Of a stretch of 64,000 bases of DNA, positions 12,906-23,060 are shown piece after piece. The stretch comes from Girardinichthys multiradiatus (taxonomy: Eukaryota; Chordata; Actinopteri; Cyprinodontiformes; Goodeidae). The position numbers were made by a program, and so were the translations under genes. The notes beneath the pieces are model-generated. The model was not told where the DNA came from, did not search any database, and worked only from the letters and a program-made list of their open reading frames with translations. The DNA lies in assembly GCF_021462225.1 (NCBI RefSeq), contig NC_061798.1, positions 26,141,320-26,205,319 on the forward strand. Direction: 5' to 3'. Numbering within the stretch: position 1 is the stretch's first letter; every line of letters begins with the position of its first letter.

Positions 12906-13019
12906 TATAGCGCCTTGCCAAAATAATTAAACATATTTTGTTACATCATAACCACAATATCCAGTTCATTTTAATTGAGGTTTTACATCACAGACCAACT
13001 CAACTTGAGACTTTGGTGG

Positions 13020-15094
13020 TGTCATGGAGTGTATTTGGGTCAGCTTGCAGGGAGATACTCGGGAGCCATAAGGTAAGGTTTTGATCCATTGTTTATTTAG
13101 GAGGCTTGAACAGTGCAGGATTCTCGGTCAGGAGTTCAGGAAGCAGTAAACAAGACGTACAGAACTTACAGGAGCAGAACAGGAACTACATTGACAGGGA
13201 TTCTTGGAACAACGCAGGAGCATAACAGGTGAATAGCAAGTATCTAGCAGGACGAGGCGACGGGGAACAAATGAAACCGGTGAGCTTATATACAGGGAAG
13301 GTGAATGGTGAAACAATAGGAAGGAGAGAGGCAATAATCAAAGTGAGTGATGACAGGTGTGATGGCCAGGTGTAGGGAACTGAGGGAAATTAGGTCACTA
13401 TGGAAATGGAGCTGAGAAACAAAGGGACAAGAGTAGAAACTAGACTAGAGGCAATTCTAAGGGAAACTTAATGGGAGGAGTATGGATAAGAAAACCTAAA
13501 CATAAGCTAACATGAAACTCTAAAAGGAACTAAATCTAAGGATGTGAAAGGAACTATGTAAATGAACAGAATTACTGAGTAACACTATATGACTGACTGA
13601 CAGAAACTAAAACATGAGGGACTTACGAAGAGAACTTCACTATAAAAACTTACCGCGAGGTAACTATAAAGCAATGGGGAAGAACAACTAAGTAAACCAT
13701 AACAAAAGGGAAACTAAGGACAAGAGAAGGATGAACCACTAGAACTAAAGGGGCAGAAGTACAGACAGAACTATAACCAAACACCAGGATAACAGATGGA
13801 ATAATTAAACATAACTACTAAACCAGGGTTGGACTCTTTCATCACCCAGGCTGAAGTCACCAAGGTGGTTAAAAAGCTCCGCGGTGGCAAGGCTTCGGGG
13901 GTGGATGAGATCCGCCCTGAGTACCTCAAATCTCTGGATGTTGTTGGGCTGTCATGGTTGACACGCCTCTTCAACATTGCGTGGCGGTCGGGGACAGTGC
14001 CTCTGGACTGGCAGACTGGGGTGGTGGAGGGTGTGTTCCAACTACAGGGGAATCACACTCCTCAGCCTCCCTGGTAAGGCCTATGCCAGGGTATTGGAGA
14101 GGAGAGTCCGGCCGATAGTCGAACCTCGGCTTCAGGAGAAGCAGTGTGGTTTTCGTCCTGGCCGTGGAACACTGGACCAGCTCTATACCCTCTACAGGGT
14201 GCTTGAGGCTTCATGGGAGTTTGCCCAACCGCTTCACATGTGTTTTGTGGACCTGGAGAAGGCATTTGACTGTGTCCCTCATGATGCCCTGTGGGGGGTG
14301 CTCCAGGAGTATGGAATCGGGGGCCCTTTATTAGGGGCCATCCGGTCCCTGTACGAGCGGAGCAGGAGTTTGGTCCGCATTGCCGGCACTAAGTCGGACC
14401 TGTTCCCGGAGCATGTTGGACTCTGGCAGGGCTGCCCTTTGTCACCGGTCCTGTTCATAACTTTTATGGACAGGATTTCTAGACGCAGCCAAGGGCAGGC
14501 TGCCGCAGTAATGGGGGCGCTGTGCCGGTCCGCTGTGGTGAAGAGAGAGCTGAGCCGAAAAGCAAAGCTCTCAATTTACCGGTCGGTCTACGTTCCTACC
14601 CTCACCTATGGCCATGAACTTTGGATCATGACTGAAAGAACGAGATCCCGGATACAAGCGGCTGAAATGAGCTTCCTCCGTAGGGTGGCCGGGCACTCCC
14701 TTAGAGATAGGGTGAGGAGCTCGGCCATCCGGGAGGGGCTCGGAGTAGAGCCGCTGCTCCTCCACATGGAGAGGAGCCAGTTGAGGTGTTCCAGGCACGT
14801 CCCATCGGGAGGAGGCCCATGGGACGGCCCAGGACACGCTGGAGGGACTATGTCTCTCGGCTGGCCTGGGAACGCCTGGGGCTCCCCCCGGAGGAGCTGG
14901 AGGAGGTGTCTGGGGACAGGGACGTCTGGGCGTCTCTGCTGCCCCCGCGACCCGGTCCTGGATAAGCGGAAGACAACGAGTACGAGTACGAGTACGAGTA
15001 CGAGTATGAGTACGAGTACTAAACCAAAAGCACTTGAGAAAGACTTGACTCGAAAAAGTAAACAAACACAAAACCAAAATGGCAGATCCTGACA
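13020..15094 (-). mobile_element. Solo LTR (about 874 bp), interrupted by a LINE
   Basis: Starts TGTCATGG and ends ATCCTGACA. The 5-bp duplication GGTGG is exact at 13015-13019 and 15095-15099. On the minus strand a TATATAAG box near 13290 precedes an AATAAA near 13093, giving a promoter and polyadenylation order expected inside an LTR. No internal retroviral or gag-pol region is present, so I read it as a solo LTR left by recombination. The LINE 13826-15016 sits inside it. The LTR retrotransposon group (Ty3-like, endogenous retrovirus or other) cannot be decided from the LTR alone. Confidence 0.75.
13826..15016 (+). mobile_element. 5'-truncated LINE with catalytic core deleted
   Basis: The 1191-bp insert is flanked by TACTAAACCA at 13816-13825 and 15017-15026. 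It encodes reverse-transcriptase pieces: TKVVKKLRGGKASGVDEI in the first frame, then after a frame change near 14040 NYRGITLLSLPGKAYAR, FVDLEKAFDCVPHD (motif A with its Asp) and GCPLSPVLFITFMDRIS (motif B). RRSQG is then joined directly to a downstream segment (AAAVMGALCRS), so the motif C double-Asp region is gone. A second disruption follows RSQLR near 14790. The element ends in about six ACGAGT-type units at 14980-15016. It cannot be catalytically active. Confidence 0.88.
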
Positions 15095-15615
15095 GGTGGA
15101 GGTTCACCTTGCAGCAGCACAACAATCCAAATACAGTGTACATTAAATCAACAATCGAATGGTTCACATCAAAGCATATTCATATTCATATGTGCTGAAA
15201 CAGTCTGAGATGGTCTGGTGGTTTGTTTGATTGTCAGCAGGGATGTTTAGTGTCTGCCTGCAGGGGAACAACTGCCTTTGCTGCTTTGGGAAAGAAACTG
15301 TTTCTGAGTCTATTTGTTTTTTATGTGATGTTACTGAATCGTTTTCCTGACCGAAGTGGGACAAACAGTGGATTGCCTGGGTGGATGTGGTCTGTACCAA
15401 TGTTTCTGGCCCTTTTCTGGACTCGTGCAGCATAAATCGAGTCTAGATCCAGTAGACAACATCCCACAATCCCATGTGCTGTCCTAGAGCACCTGTGCTA
15501 AGTCCTTTCTCTCCTGTGTCATGCAGGTCCCATACCACACTGTCACACTGAGGCACAGGACGCTTTCAATTGTGGCCCTGTAGAGGTTTGCGAGCAGCTA
15601 AGTAGAGAGTCCGGT

Positions 15616-15868
15616 CCGTTTCAGCTTTCTGAAAAAGAAGAGCCGTTGTTGGGCCTTCTTTACCAGGTGAGAGGTGTTCTCAGTCCAGAAGAGGTCAGAG
15701 GAAATGTGAATGCGTAGGAACTTTATGCAGTCCACACGCTCCACCACATCCCCCTGTATGCAGACGGGAGCGTGTTCAGTCTTCTTGGACCTCTTCTGGA
15801 CTGAGAACACCTCTCACCTGGTAAAGAAGGCCCAACAACGGCTCTTCTTTTTCAGAAAGCTGAAACGG
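15616..15868. repeat. 81-bp inverted repeat with 91-bp spacer
   Basis: 15616-15696 and 15788-15868 are reverse complements over 81 bp with no mismatch I can see. The left arm begins CCGTTTCAGCTTTCTG and the right arm ends CAGAAAGCTGAAACGG. Both arms encode the same LINE peptide (NTSHLVKKAQQRLFFF). The spacer is 15697-15787. The arms can form a long hairpin. Confidence 0.93.
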
Positions 15869-16023
15869 AAGAGCTGTTGTTGGGCCTTCTTTACCAGGTG
15901 AGAGGTGTTCTCAGTCCAGAAGAGGTCAGAGGAATTGTGAATGCGTAGGAACTTTATGCTGTCCACACGCTCCACCACCTCCCCCTGTATGCAGACGGGA
16001 GCGTGTTCAGTCTTCTTGGACCT
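15638..16023. repeat. 155-bp direct duplication inside the LINE
   Basis: 15638-15792 and 15869-16023 are direct copies 231 bp apart. I count about four differences (for example GAAATGTG against GAATTGTG, ATGCAG against ATGCTG, CCACATCC against CCACCTCC). The right inverted arm lies between the two copies, giving the order copy, inverse, copy. Confidence 0.9.
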
Positions 16024-16664
16024 ACTGTGATCCACTATTACTTCCTTGATCTTGCTGGTGTTCAGGATGAGGTTGTTCCTGGAGCACCACTGAGTCAGAT
16101 TGTGGACCTCCGGTTTGTAGTGGGTCTCATCATTGTTAGCAATGGGACCCACCACAGTGGTGTCATCCGCAAACTTTACAATCATGTTTGTTTTGTGAAT
16201 AGCAGCGCAGTCGTGTGTGAATAGGGTGAAGAGGGCAGGGCTGAGAACACAACCCTGCGGAGTGCCAGTGCTGAGTATGGCCTACTTAAAGTCCAGATGT
16301 AACCGAAATTGAAATCTGCAGCAAGACTTCGAATTTGCTGTTCTCCATCCAAAGTGAATAAGCTTGGAGTGTGTTGCAAAGAAGGATGGGCGAACATTTC
16401 TGTCTCTAGATATTCAAAGCACAATATTCCTCAAAAGACTTGCAGCTGTTATCTCATCAAAAGGCAGTTATACAAAGTATTGACAAGTGGATCAAATATA
16501 AATTTCACACTTTTAATATTTGTTCAAAATTGTGAAAACCATATATCATTTTAATTCACTTCACATTTATGCGATACTTGGGGTTAGTTTTCATCATATG
16601 AAGTCCAAACAAAAAACTCTTAAGCTAGTGGTTGTAACAAGACAAAGTTCAAGGTGTATGGACA

Positions 16665-16930
16665 GCAGCAGTTTTTGATAGGGGGCATATGGGAATTTGC
16701 CCAGAGCAGCTTTAGAAAAAAGAGGGTGGGCAAAACCATCAAACGAAAACGTTAACTTATCTGTCAGTTGCACTTTTTTTACAAGTTTTCTATTGCGATT
16801 GTGCATGAGCAGTTCAAGGACAGTTGGTGCCCCCGCTTGCTGCAGAGAAAAAGGAGACTGTTTTATGTGATTTTGACGGACTGCATTTAATTTTATTAGA
16901 TGATTTCCTGTGGCAGAAGCAGTCACTGGT
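16665..16930. mobile_element. 266-bp non-autonomous element with 8-bp TSD
   Basis: The octamer TATGGACA is exact at 16657-16664 and 16931-16938. Removing the insert restores the right end of the Tc1-like element. The ends are GCAGCAGTTTTTG and GCAGTCACTGGT, with little inverted symmetry beyond CAG and CTG. An 8-bp duplication suggests the hAT superfamily. There is no coding capacity. Confidence 0.65.
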
Positions 16931-16956
16931 TATGGACATTTTTGCAAGGCCCTATC

Positions 16957-18880
16957 TGTCTATCCATTAAAGATGATTGACTATCATCTTTAAGTTTGAC
17001 TGGACATCCATATGAGAAAAAAACAATTGCAATTTACACTGAATTGCTATTTGTAACGTCTACAGTTCAGCTATTTGAGTTTGGTAAGGAGGTTTATTCT
17101 TAAGTGCAAGCAACACTATTAAGGCTGTACTCTTCCACTTCACCCTGTTTAGTTTTCCCTTGAGCTGTTAAACTAGTTAAAGCCAAATCCTCTGCATATG
17201 ACTTTCTTTAATCTTGTATTAGGTCACAGTGATCATATGTTAGCTTTGTGCATCGAGCTTATTACATCATGATGAATCTATCATGCTGAGTTAAGTCATT
17301 TGGATTGAAAATGCAAAGATTTAACAGGGCAAATTAGTATAGCTCTAGCTTAGCCTTCCAAAGCTTAGCCTGGCAGCTAATGAAAAGGACACCTTTAGGC
17401 TCACTACAAAGCTAATATTAGCTTAGCATTAGCGTTAGCAAACAGTGGGCTTAATCAGGCTGCTGGGCTGTCAAAACGTATAACTGCATGCTTCCAAGGG
17501 TTCCTTTGGAGTTATAATCCTGGGTCTCGGCAGGCGATGACCTCATGGGCTGGACTGGTGCCTGTGGGAGGATTGTCTAGCAGGCTGCTTGTGGAGATTT
17601 GCAGTGTCTTTGTGCGTGTGTTCTTTATGGCTGATGGTTTTATTGAGGACTATGCTGCAGAGGGAACAGCAACATTGGCGAGTTGAACTTTCCAAACGTG
17701 TACTGGAACACAGCTCCAGCTGTTTTGTTTGGGCATTTTATGCTGTGTCTCATAGAGATAGAGTGTGTGTAGGCTCCAGGATATGGGTGCAATGATATTT
17801 CAATTGTCTCCATGCCACATTGCATTAACAGTGTCCCTTGTTTTTCCTCACGGCTACAAGATAATTGAAAAGGTTAACCTGTCAGTTTTATCTTATGTTA
17901 TTTGTCTTTACTCAGACTAAAATAGTGGTGAGACATCTGTGACTGCCAAGATGGCACGCTCACTTGAGTCCTTAATGACCTAAGGGCATCCTGAACACTC
18001 AGAAATGACAGTCCTGCTTTAAAGGCATATTTTTAATGTAGGGGAACGTTACCTTTACCATGTGCACTTGTGTCTCAGAAACATATAATGTATAGAGAAA
18101 GAGAAGAGGGATCTCAAGGCACTGATATTGAATATCTTTTATCTTGCCATGTCACTATTATTCACTTTCCTGGAGTGACAATTAATGCTGAGAGGTCTAT
18201 AGCCTAGGCAGATCACCACTTTATAAAAGCCTAGGTTCACAAACGTGGGTCTTTGAGGTTAAAATAACTCCACATCTTCTGACAGGCAAACAGAGATTGG
18301 AAATTAAAAGTCAGTTGACTGGGTTAAATGCACACACATAATGACCAATACACATACGCAGGCGGTTCGACCAGGGACTTTAGAGGCAGATTGCTTTGCT
18401 GTCAGGATCACATATTGTCAGTGGCTCCAGCCAGCCATGGGGCTTTTCAGTAGAGAGACCCAGGACTCACTGTCTCCATTAAGCTCTAGAGTTGAGGTGA
18501 ACTGCCAGTACAATGCAGAAGGCTGCTCCGATCAAGATGAAAGGCTCTTTATGTAAAATACTGTTCTTATAAAGGCCCCTTTCCTCATGTTCATATATAG
18601 AAAACCAAATTTTAAATGCATGGAGAACTGATAGCTTGAAGGCTGTTTTATTTTGATGTTAAAATGACAGGTATTGTTAAAATATTGACAGATTTTTATA
18701 ATGATGTACCAAGTACATGTAGGCTCCCTGCATCATTGCAGGTCTGAGAGTAGATATATATAAGGTTCAAAAAATAAATAGCAGTCATGGGAGTGAAAAG
18801 TGTCGAAGGGTATTTACTACTGAGACCACTATTCAGCTACTGGATTTATTGCTTTTGTTTTGTTTTTTGCCTTAGTTTAT
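16957..18880. other. No recognised gene
   Basis: Unique DNA. At about 17345-17440 the tetramer GCTA or TAGC recurs (AGCTTAGC, TTAGCATTAGCGTTAGC), a low-complexity patch. No coding or RNA feature is supported. Confidence 0.5.
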
Positions 18881-18887
18881 GCTGACC

Positions 18888-19400
18888 AGGGCATTAGATG
18901 CACACCAACTCAGGCTCCTTCCCCACCTTGGAATGTCACCTTTCCAAGTCCCAAGAGCCAGCTTCTGCAGGATCAGGCCACCAAGGTCTCCACCTTGGCC
19001 GCCACCCATATCACATTGCACCGACCCCTTTGGCCCCTCCCATGGGTGGTGAGTCAATTGGAAGGGGGACCCACGTTTCCTCTTCGGGCTGTGCCCAGCC
19101 GGGGTCCATGGGTGAAAGCCTGGCCACCAGGCGCTTGCCAGCGTGCCCCATCTCCAGGCCTGGCTCCAGAGTGGGGCCCCGGTGACCCACGTCCGGGCGA
19201 GGGAACATTGTTTCCATTTATGGTAATCATCATAAGGGGTCTGTGGGCTGTGCTTTGTCTGATCCCTCACCTAGGACCTGTTTGCCTTGGGCGACCTTAC
19301 CAGACGCATAAAGCCCCTGACAACATAGCTCCTAGGATCATTGGGACACTCAAACCCCTCCACCATGGTAAGGTGGCAGCCCAGGGAGGGGAATTTCAGC
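18888..19400 (+). repeat. GC-rich dispersed repeat fragment
   Basis: This block is far more GC-rich than its surroundings. It contains CCAGACGCATAAAGCCCCTG, then CATAGCTCCTAGGATCATTGG and CACCATGGTAAGGTGGCAGC. I recall similar sequence in the non-coding part of fish retroelements but cannot name the family. Long overlapping open frames on both strands reflect base composition, not genes. Confidence 0.5.
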
Positions 19401-21802
19401 AAGAATCATAAGTTCCTACCAGAACTGTCACATGTGAATGCACATATTATATTGTATTTTGATAAACTGTTTTTCTTACATAACAAATTTAGATGGAATT
19501 GTGTCTACGCTCCTGTTCGCAACTGAGATATTTAGAAACATTTTCAACCAAATATACTCTAAATTTTAAAATCATGGTAATAGCTAGGCAGGTGCCAATC
19601 TAGGGGTTTCTATAAATTTAAAGGTACAATAGTATAATTTAATGAGGAATAAATGGTACATTGACTGACTGACATTGGGGATCCGTGTGTATGTTGCATT
19701 CACCTAAATCTCTTTATACAACCACATTGAGGACTATTAACCTCCTTTTGTAGAACTTTAGTGAACAAAGTTCTTTTCACATTCAACAACCAAATGTTAA
19801 ACCAAAGATTTGGTTGGGATTTAGGTTAAAGTTGGTTTAGACATTGTTACATAAGCAAGGGTATTCAGATTAGGAAAAGTCTCCAGGAAATCAACATTTG
19901 AAGAGATGAAAATGGAACTCTTTATGTGTGTGTGTGTGTGTTTTGAAGAGTGTGTATTCACATCCTAGTGCTTTCTCCGTGAGAACCGGTCCTCTTGCCT
20001 TCCAGCTGAGTTCATAGATCCAAAGTCGAGCTAATCTGGTTTTACCTTTAGCCCCAAAAACAACACGAATAATCTAACAGCTGTAATGAACCATGAAACC
20101 ACTGATGGCTGCATGTTAGCTAGGGTCAAGGAGCCCAACAGGAAGAGACCTTGAGAGAACTACAGGATATTGAACTAATCATCAAAAATTATGTCAGGAG
20201 ACCTTCACAGTATAAGCATGAAATTTGAATTTAGAAATCTCATCTGTATAAGGGATTCTTTTTTGTATAGGGGCCCATAAAACACATTTCAGCCTAACAT
20301 ACAGGTAACAAGAGAATTTTTCCAGGTTCTCACTAGAGAGATGACTTCTTATGGACAGTATGTCTCAGCTGGAAAAATACATAACAGTCTCACCTTATCC
20401 AGCTGAGACTGTTATGCAATGTGATTGCTGCGACAACAGAAGTCTAAATAATGTTGCCCTTTGCCCAGCCACGAGTGGTTCCACAACTGTCTAATTTTCC
20501 TCATCCTCCTTTACCTTTTTTCAGCATTTGATATAGTCTTGGGAGTGTTAACACCTGTAACTTGCTTTCCATTTATTGTTGGACTGATTTCCTTGTTGCA
20601 GCTTTCTGATTTCGGCTGCCGTAACATGTTGTAAAGTCCAACACCTTCAATCATGTGGTGTGACTGGAGTTGCTATTAGGATTTTATTATCAGTGTGACA
20701 TGTTCAAGTTGTGTTGGATTTTTTAAATTGCTCAGTGTCTGCTTGGGTTTAGGCAATTCAGTGTTTTAGTAAATTACTTTCTTCTTACTTAGTGGTTAAA
20801 TTTATCTGGATAGATAAACTATTGTAACTAAACTATAAATGAAGGGCAATTCCAGACTTTTGCAAAGCACTTTATTGATATTGCAACCTGCTTGATGAAT
20901 CTTCTATATGAAGCATATTGGAATATAGTAAATTATTTATCATATATATCATATATACCTACTGTACATGTAGTTGTTTGTACCAAGATGTGGAAATCCA
21001 ACAAACTGGGAAAATGAAATCTTTTTGGATTTTCAGTGATTATCAGTTTAGTTTTAATAAACACACAAAGCAGGCACTTGCTTGAAATACATAAAGGCAT
21101 AACTTCATAATGCAGGAAATTGACTTTTTAACTTACTGAAAATGGGCTTTCTTTTTCCATTTGTATCCTTTTTCCATTTACAAATTACACATCTTAGATC
21201 ATCTTATGGTTCATCTTGAGTCTGATGAGACTCTCTTAAAACACTCAAATCAAAACAAGTATATTAAGCGTATATGAAGATGATGAGAGCCAAGAAGACT
21301 GATGGATGAGAGCAGAGTTCAGAGATAGGAGATCGGGGGCAAGGGGGGGAGATGAATAAATGACTTAAGTAGAGAGCGGGGAATTCATGCTTTCCTCCTC
21401 CTCCTTGCTGTTGGACAGTCAAATGTATAACTGCATTCCCCCTTCTCCTTTTGCTTCACTGCATCTCTGCTCAACTGCCAATAGAAATTGCTCGGTGGCA
21501 TTAAATATGAAAAATTAACATTTTAAGTAGAACACATTTCTGTGTCGCGCCCCGCTCTCCCCACTCCTCCCCTCTGCCTGCTGCCCAGCCTTGAGCGCAT
21601 CAGTCACACAAACGCATGCATGCATATGATATGAATTTGGTCATCTCCATAGAAACACCCGTGGGGGTGGGGCTCAGGATAGAAGGATAAAAGGTGTTGG
21701 CAGTAAAAGTGGATTGGATTTATTTTTTATTTAGAGAGTTTGTTCATGGAGTACAACATCCAAGAGCCCTGCTAGCCTAAAGAGCCAAGTCATATATATA
21801 TA
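19401..21802. other. No gene; short repeats and possible regulatory DNA
   Basis: Contains a short TG run at 19926-19941, two overlapping hairpins at 20362-20416, and a complex stretch at 21360-21680 (CTGCCAATAGAAATTGCTCG, then GGCATTAAATATGAAAAATT) free of repeat signatures. The last could be conserved regulatory DNA; that is inference. Confidence 0.45.
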
Positions 21803-22920
21803 AAGGGGTTGGACAATGAAACAGAAACACCTGGTTTTAGACCACAATAATTTATTAGTATGGTGTAGGGCCTGCTTTCGCGGCCAGTACAGCGTCAATT
21901 CGTCTTGGGAATAACATATACAAGTCCGGCACAGTGGTCAGAGGGATTTTAAGCCATTCTTCTTGCAGGATAGTGGCCAGGTCACTACATGATACTGGTG
22001 GAAGAAAGCGTTTCCTGACTCGCTCCTCCAAAACACCCCAAAGTGGCTCAATAATATTTAGATCTGGTGACTGTGCAGGCCATGGGAGATGTTCAACTTC
22101 ACTTTCATGTTCATCAAACCAATCTTTCACCAGTCTTGGTGTGTGTATTGGTGCATTGTCATCCTGATACACGGCACCGCCTTCAGGATGACAATGTTTG
22201 AACCATTGGATGATCATTGGTCCTCAAGAATGGTTCGGTAGTCCTTGGCAGTGACGCGCCCATCTAGCACAAGTATTGGGCCAAGGGAATGCCATGATAT
22301 GGCAGCCCAAACCATCACTGATCCACCCCTATGCTTCACTCTGGGCATGCAACAGTCTGGGTGGTACGCTTCTTTGGGGCTTCTCCTCACCGTAACTCTA
22401 CCAGATGTAGGGAAAACAGTAAAGGTGGACTCATCAGAGAACAATACATGTTTCACATTGTCCACAGCTCAAGATTTGCGGTCCTTGCATCATGGAAACC
22501 GACGTATGGCATTGGCATGAGTGACCAAAGGTTTTGGCTATAGCAGCCCGACCGTGTATATTGACCCTGTGGAGCTCCTGATGGACAGTTCTGGTGGAAA
22601 CAGGAGAGTTGAGATGCACATTTGAGTCCACAGTTAATCCTGTTGGATGTGGTTCGTCCTTCTTGGTGGTATGCTGACATTACCCTGGATACCGTGGCTC
22701 TTGATACATCACAAATACTTGCTGTCTTGGTCACAGATGCGCCAGCAAGACGTACACCAACAATTTGTCCTCTTTTGAACTCTGGTATGTCACCCATAAT
22801 GTTGTGTGCATTTCAATATTTTGAGCAAAACTGTGCTCTTACCCTGCTAATTAAACCTTCACATTGCACTCTTACTGGTGCAATGTGTAATCAATGAAGA
22901 CTGGCTACCAGGCTGGTCCA
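21803..22920 (-). pseudogene. Tc1-like transposase pseudogene
   Basis: The left end has a Tc1-type terminus (GGGGTTGGACAATGAAAC at 21805). The minus strand encodes a transposase broken over three frames. The start at 22797 gives MGDIPEFKRGQIVGVRLAG and a helix-turn-helix (SICDVSRATVSRVMSAYHQEG). A frame change gives NSPVSTRTVHQELHRVNIHG. Another gives the first catalytic Asp in VLFSDESTF, then YQDDNAPIHT (second Asp) and SPDLNIIEPLWG (Glu), a DDE triad. Coding ends at 21855. The right terminal repeat is missing, so the copy is dead and truncated. Confidence 0.88.
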
Positions 22921-23060
22921 ATTTAGCCATGAAGTTTAATTGTCCATTATGGTACCTAGCATCTGTGGCATCAGCTTTCTTCCCCAAGTTTGTGCACACA
23001 GGGTCCACTTGTGTCCACTTTGCTCTCAATGAAGATGTTTTTTTTGTATATATATATATA

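Larger units (their letters stand above)
15199..16267 (-). mobile_element. Rex1/L2-like LINE fragment with fold-back rearrangement
   Basis: Flanked by GTGCTGA at 15192-15198 and 16268-16274. The minus strand encodes reverse-transcriptase fragments, including the catalytic KFADDTTVV near 16170-16185, followed by LTQWCSRNNLILNTSKIKE and NTSHLVKKAQQ. The style fits the Rex1/L2 part of the CR1-like LINEs, from memory. It is 5'-truncated. Part of it is present as copy, inverted copy and copy, described separately. Removing the insert restores a continuous Tc1-like sequence. Confidence 0.8.
12906..16956 (+). mobile_element. Tc1-like deletion derivative with four nested insertions
   Basis: The left end reads TAGCGCCTTGCCAAAATA at 12908. 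The reverse complement of the right end reads TAGGGCCTTGCAAAAATG, ending at 16954. The host element is visible in pieces: 12908-13019 is a terminal repeat, 15095-15198 carries broken transposase sequence around the second catalytic D (RFTLQQHNN, then IEWFTSKHI), 16275-16664 carries the C-terminal part (KSRCNRN, CVAKKDGR), and 16931-16954 is the right terminus. The 5' half of the transposase was already missing before the LTR arrived, because the flanks join directly from terminal repeat to coding remnant. Intruders are listed separately. Confidence 0.8.

Noticed and set aside
18860..19411. Long plus-strand open frame (183 codons) with an overlapping 132-codon minus frame
   Set aside because: The block is a GC-rich dispersed repeat. 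Open frames on both strands follow base composition, and no domain is visible.
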